DNA of 8,110 nt, taken from positions 1 to 8,110 of the forward strand of contig JBGOUV010000316.1 in NCBI GenBank assembly GCA_041477815.1, read 5' to 3'. The position numbers were made by a program, and so were the translations under genes. The DNA is from JBGOUV01 sp041477815. GTDB taxonomy: Bacteria > Acidobacteriota > Terriglobia > Bryobacterales > JACQDG01. Under the pieces are notes generated by a model. It did no database searches. It was not told the origin of the DNA and worked only from the letters and a program-made list of their open reading frames with translations. Position 1 is the stretch's first letter, and every line of letters begins with the position of its first letter. This document shows positions 5,106 through 8,110 of this stretch, piece by piece.

Positions 5106-8100
5106 AGGCGTCTAAGCCCGTACTCTGCAGCTTGGCCTTCAAGGCGGCGGTAAAGTCCGCGCACAGGGTGGGCAGGAACACGCTGATGAGCGAACGGTTG
5201 GAAACGCGCGCCGAGAGGGCCGGAAAGCCTACGGCCGCAAAGCAACGGGTACCTTGATTGTCGGACGTATTGTTGAACGCACCCCACGTGAAACCCGACA
5301 ACCCCGGAGCCGTAATCTTTTCCTCGAAGCGGTTGCCGGTCATCCGCAGCGACCATCCCAGCGCCTGCGTATTGACGAGCGCGTTGGCCACCACCAGGCG
5401 GCACTCCGATTGATTGCCGTCGATCATCACATCGTCCGCCGTGACGATGAAGATCGAGCTGCCCAAATCAACGTCGCCGGGGCCTTGCGGAGCGAGCAAA
5501 ACCTGGTTGTCGTTGAACAGCGTTTTGCCGCCGAGCAGGGTGAACAGCATCTGGATCGCGCCGATCTTGGCCTGGTTCTTTCCCAGGTTCGCGAGCCCCA
5601 CCAGCAGTCCCGCGATCTCGTAGGTCACGCCCAGGTTCAGAATCCCCACCGTGGCTCCGATCGGATTCGTCCGCTCCACGCCGAGCGAGGTCAGCTCGTT
5701 CGCCTCCACTGCCACCGTCCCCCAGGCGCCCATCGACAAGGCACGGCCGAGCGGAGCGATGACAATGTTGCCGGCCACCCGCGCGGCCGGATAGCCTTCC
5801 CGCGGGAAGCTGAGCTTGGGGAACGCCGCGGCCGGCGCCACCGGCGCCGCCGCAAACTGCACCACGATGCCGCCTCGCGGCCCCGCGGTCGCTTGCTGCT
5901 GGGTAACGGCCAGAGGACCGTTATCCACAATCATGTTGCTCTCGCAATGGAAGCCGCGGGCGCTGGTCACGAAGACGCCGCAGGCCGGATCGACAAAGTT
6001 CTTGCCGTTGCTCTCGATCCAGTTGCCGCGCAGCGTGAACTCCTCCACGGCGTGCAGCGAGACCCCGCCGAAACCGACCTGCGGCCCCTTGCCGAAGGGC
6101 GTCGGCCCGAGCTCCACGCGCAGGCATTTCCGGATGATATTGCGCGAGACCTCCAGTCCCCGTACGATGATCGGTCCGATCCCGTTCTTGAAATAACGCA
6201 GCGTCGAGATGCCGTTCAACCCCATGCTGAGGATGTCGTTGTCGAGGATGCGGATCTCGCTCAGGTCGCCGTCGGAAGCCGGCGTCAAAGTGTTGCCTCC
6301 GGGGTCTATGGGGTCCTGCGGATCCGGATCGACCTGGAGACAGCCGTTGGCGTCGATGAAGAAATTGAAGAAGGGGAAGAACTCGATAATACCCAGAGGA
6401 GCGGGGTCCACGATCTGAAAGGAAAATGTGACGCTGCCCAGGGTGATGCCGTTGCCGTTGCCGCCCACGATCTGGTTGCGGCGGATTTCGACCCGTTCCG
6501 AGCCCCCTCCGATGTGGACGCCTCCCGCCGCCATCGCCGGACGCCGGCCCAGAGCCGCGATGTGATTTTCTTCGATCACCACGTCGTCCGCGCGGATGAA
6601 TACCAGGGGCGCCTTTCCCAGAAACGTCGGGCCCAGTCCCCCCGGAAGCTCCAGCGCTACCAGCCAGGTCCGACAGATCTGAATGAACTGCCCCCCGCGG
6701 CACTCGATGGCTCCCACATCCCGCGCGGTAACCTTCAGATGATGCAGGTGTATGGAGGAGAGCCCCGCATTGTTCGCCTCGGCCGCCTTAGTGCTCGCCA
6801 GTTGAATGCCCAAAACCTGCGGGGCTTCAATGGCCAGATCCCGCACGGTGATGCCCTGCGAATCGCGAATTGTCAGCACCGGCAGTTTGCCGTCGCTGCC
6901 GTCCTGCCAAACCGTGCGCCGGCCGCAGCCGTGCAATTCGATATCGTGCCGGTTCACGATCTCCGCATTCTGCTTGTAGACCCCGGGGAGCAGACAGACG
7001 CAGCCTCCCGCGGCGGGCAGCGCGTTGATGGCGTCCTGGATCTTGGAAAACGCTCCAAAGCTCTGATTGCCGTCCCCCACTGTGTAGGTGCAGCAACCCC
7101 GGAGGCGCGTGAGAGGCAGAAATGTCTCGCGGCAATCCCGGACGACTGTACCCTGAGAAGCCGGCCCCCCCGCCGACCACTGGATGATCGCCAGTGGCGC
7201 GTAAAAGCGGCGAATCCCGTGGGGGCCCCGACCGGATTCGAACACCCACGGGACGACCACGTTGGGGGATTCCGGCCGGGCCGCGATGATCCAAAAATCT
7301 CCCGGACGCCGGTCGGTCCCGGTGAAGGTGACGAGCAGCCCGGTGTCCTTCAGGGTCACCGGCGTTCCGGTCACGAACGGAATCGATACTGCGGAAGTCA
7401 CGTCTCCGCCGCGGTTCCACACCCGCAAATAGAAAAATTCGGGCTGCAACGCCGCGGCATCGCTGCGGGTCAGCCATTGTTCGCCGAAACCGGCCGGCAG
7501 ATCGGCGGCGAGATAGAATTGCTTCGAGTCGGGATCGTAGGAAACGTCGACCCGCGCCAGAAAGCCGACCGTACCGGACGTCTTCTGGCCGTTAGGCAGC
7601 ACGGAGGACCACGGCAGGATCTCAACCACCTGGCCCGCCACCGGCCAGTGGGCTTGATCCTTCGGGTCGGTGAGCATGGTGACCTGGCGTTTCTGTCCGA
7701 CGTTGTTGGGACCGACGGTCACCCGGTAGAGTGGCGCGGCGTTGTCGAAGCCCCAGGTGAAGTGGGTTCCATCCACGAGTTGGACGCGGATCGCCTGGTT
7801 CTCCGCGCCGAGATAGCCGCCGGCCACGGGCGGCGTGCAAAGGTCGTTCTTGTTCCCGCCCGGATCGAAGCCGACCGTGAGCTGCGTGTCGATGGAGAGC
7901 TCGTCTTGATCATTGAGCTTACCCAACCCTGCCGCGCTCCACTGAGCTATGAGGTTGGCCCAGCCCTGGCCGCAATCGCCGGTGGCGGCCCCGGGCGCCA
8001 CGCGCACGCGGCGCACCTGCCGCAGGCGCTGGCTGGTGTCCGGCCCTCCCAAGGCCACCTCGAAGAGCTCGTTATCCTCCACCGCTGACACCGGCTGCTG

Positions 8101-8110
8101 CCAGGTCTCC
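5104..8110 (-). CDS. DUF6519-like protein with right-handed parallel beta-helix (partial, 5' end beyond the right edge)
   Basis: At least 1,001 residues, open through the right edge. A GTG at 8091 could be mistaken for a start, but codons before it read ETWQQP and continue into VSAVEDNELFEVALGGPDT. As I recall DUF6519 proteins, this matches an internal family segment (vWeR..t.LED...rEvALGGPDT), so the N-terminus is missing. Numbering from that GTG: 85-125 carries the GGYLGAENQ...FTWGFDNA segment (family GYrGLENQlYRVE...FkWSRdN); 247-302 carries GLLVTFTG, PGDFWIIAARP and PHGIRRFYAPLAII; 333-372 has CCTYTVGDGNQSFGAFSKIQ and CVCLLPGVY, the entry into the helix; about 375-930 has pectate-lyase/NosD-type coils (VVIEENHIAAL, VEIRRNQIVGGNGNGITL, IRILDNDILSMGLNGI, FTLRGNWIESNGKNF, VMIDGNQSE). 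Such helices usually bind polysaccharide or form tail-spike-like trimers. No catalytic site is evident. It is coupled to the 243-residue gene downstream. Confidence 0.85.
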   Translation of the reverse strand, partial: ETWQQPVSAVEDNELFEVALGGPDTSQRLRQVRRVRVAPGAATGDCGQGWANLIAQWSAAGLGKLNDQDELSIDTQLTVGFDPGGNKNDLCTPPVAGGYLGAENQAIRVQLVDGTHFTWGFDNAAPLYRVTVGPNNVGQKRQVTMLTDPKDQAHWPVAGQVVEILPWSSVLPNGQKTSGTVGFLARVDVSYDPDSKQFYLAADLPAGFGEQWLTRSDAAALQPEFFYLRVWNRGGDVTSAVSIPFVTGTPVTLKDTGLLVTFTGTDRRPGDFWIIAARPESPNVVVPWVFESGRGPHGIRRFYAPLAIIQWSAGGPASQGTVVRDCRETFLPLTRLRGCCTYTVGDGNQSFGAFSKIQDAINALPAAGGCVCLLPGVYKQNAEIVNRHDIELHGCGRRTVWQDGSDGKLPVLTIRDSQGITVRDLAIEAPQVLGIQLASTKAAEANNAGLSSIHLHHLKVTARDVGAIECRGGQFIQICRTWLVALELPGGLGPTFLGKAPLVFIRADDVVIEENHIAALGRRPAMAAGGVHIGGGSERVEIRRNQIVGGNGNGITLGSVTFSFQIVDPAPLGIIEFFPFFNFFIDANGCLQVDPDPQDPIDPGGNTLTPASDGDLSEIRILDNDILSMGLNGISTLRYFKNGIGPIIVRGLEVSRNIIRKCLRVELGPTPFGKGPQVGFGGVSLHAVEEFTLRGNWIESNGKNFVDPACGVFVTSARGFHCESNMIVDNGPLAVTQQQATAGPRGGIVVQFAAAPVAPAAAFPKLSFPREGYPAARVAGNIVIAPLGRALSMGAWGTVAVEANELTSLGVERTNPIGATVGILNLGVTYEIAGLLVGLANLGKNQAKIGAIQMLFTLLGGKTLFNDNQVLLAPQGPGDVDLGSSIFIVTADDVMIDGNQSECRLVVANALVNTQALGWSLRMTGNRFEEKITAPGLSGFTWGAFNNTSDNQGTRCFAAVGFPALSARVSNRSLISVFLPTLCADFTAALKAKLQSTGLDA

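Noticed and set aside
5254..8088. A 944-codon open frame on the plus strand, antisense to the beta-helix gene
   Set aside because: It is in codon register with the sense gene, so it stays open simply because the sense gene avoids TTA, CTA and TCA codons. It ends exactly where the sense strand uses TCA (8088-8086). The product is Arg/His/Gln/Asp-rich and matches no family, while the sense frame has clear motifs.
1..8110. CRISPR array, transposon ends or tRNA genes
   Set aside because: No regularly spaced repeats, no terminal inverted repeats with a transposase, and no tRNA-like T-loop (GTTCRANYC) in a fitting context were seen.

Overview
The window is GC-rich and fits an acidobacterium of the Solibacter/Bryobacter type. 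The best clue is the left-edge gene. It encodes a TonB-dependent receptor that starts with a carboxypeptidase-regulatory-like beta-sandwich and then carries the LPLNGRN plug motif, a receptor class greatly expanded in Acidobacteriota. The taxonomic call is inference from gene content, not from a marker gene. All five supported genes lie on the minus strand, so transcription runs from right to left.

Reading in the direction of transcription: (1) 8110-5104 is a gene of about 3 kb, cut by the right edge. It encodes a DUF6519-like protein followed by a long right-handed parallel beta-helix. (2) 5094-4363 encodes a 243-residue protein of unknown function: a helical/coiled-coil N-terminus, a carboxypeptidase-regulatory-like beta-sandwich and a Lys/Ala-rich tail. 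It starts 9 bases after gene 1 and its Shine-Dalgarno overlaps gene 1's stop codon, so the two form an operon. (3) 4362-3867 is a 496-base stretch without a convincing gene. It has several hairpins, two pairs of short direct repeats and a probable extended -10 promoter for the next gene. (4) 3866-2334 is a complete comM/yifB AAA+ ATPase gene. (5) 2333-1943 is a 391-base stretch without a recognisable gene. (6) 1942-587 encodes an exported metal-dependent amidohydrolase with its full set of predicted metal ligands. (7) 586-499 holds a clear sigma70 promoter, TTGACG-17-TATATT. (8) 498-1 encodes the first 166 residues of the TonB-dependent receptor.

The genes fall into three functional groups. 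The right-hand pair is probably a surface, extracellular or tail-like structural module, with the rest of its locus beyond the right edge. comM is a housekeeping/DNA-uptake recombination gene and looks unrelated to its neighbours. The exported amidohydrolase and the receptor may act together in nutrient capture across the outer membrane, but each has its own promoter signal. No CRISPR array, tRNA, rRNA, insertion sequence or convincing intrinsic terminator was seen. The least explained material is the DUF6519/beta-helix operon with its companion protein, and the structured non-coding region upstream of comM.
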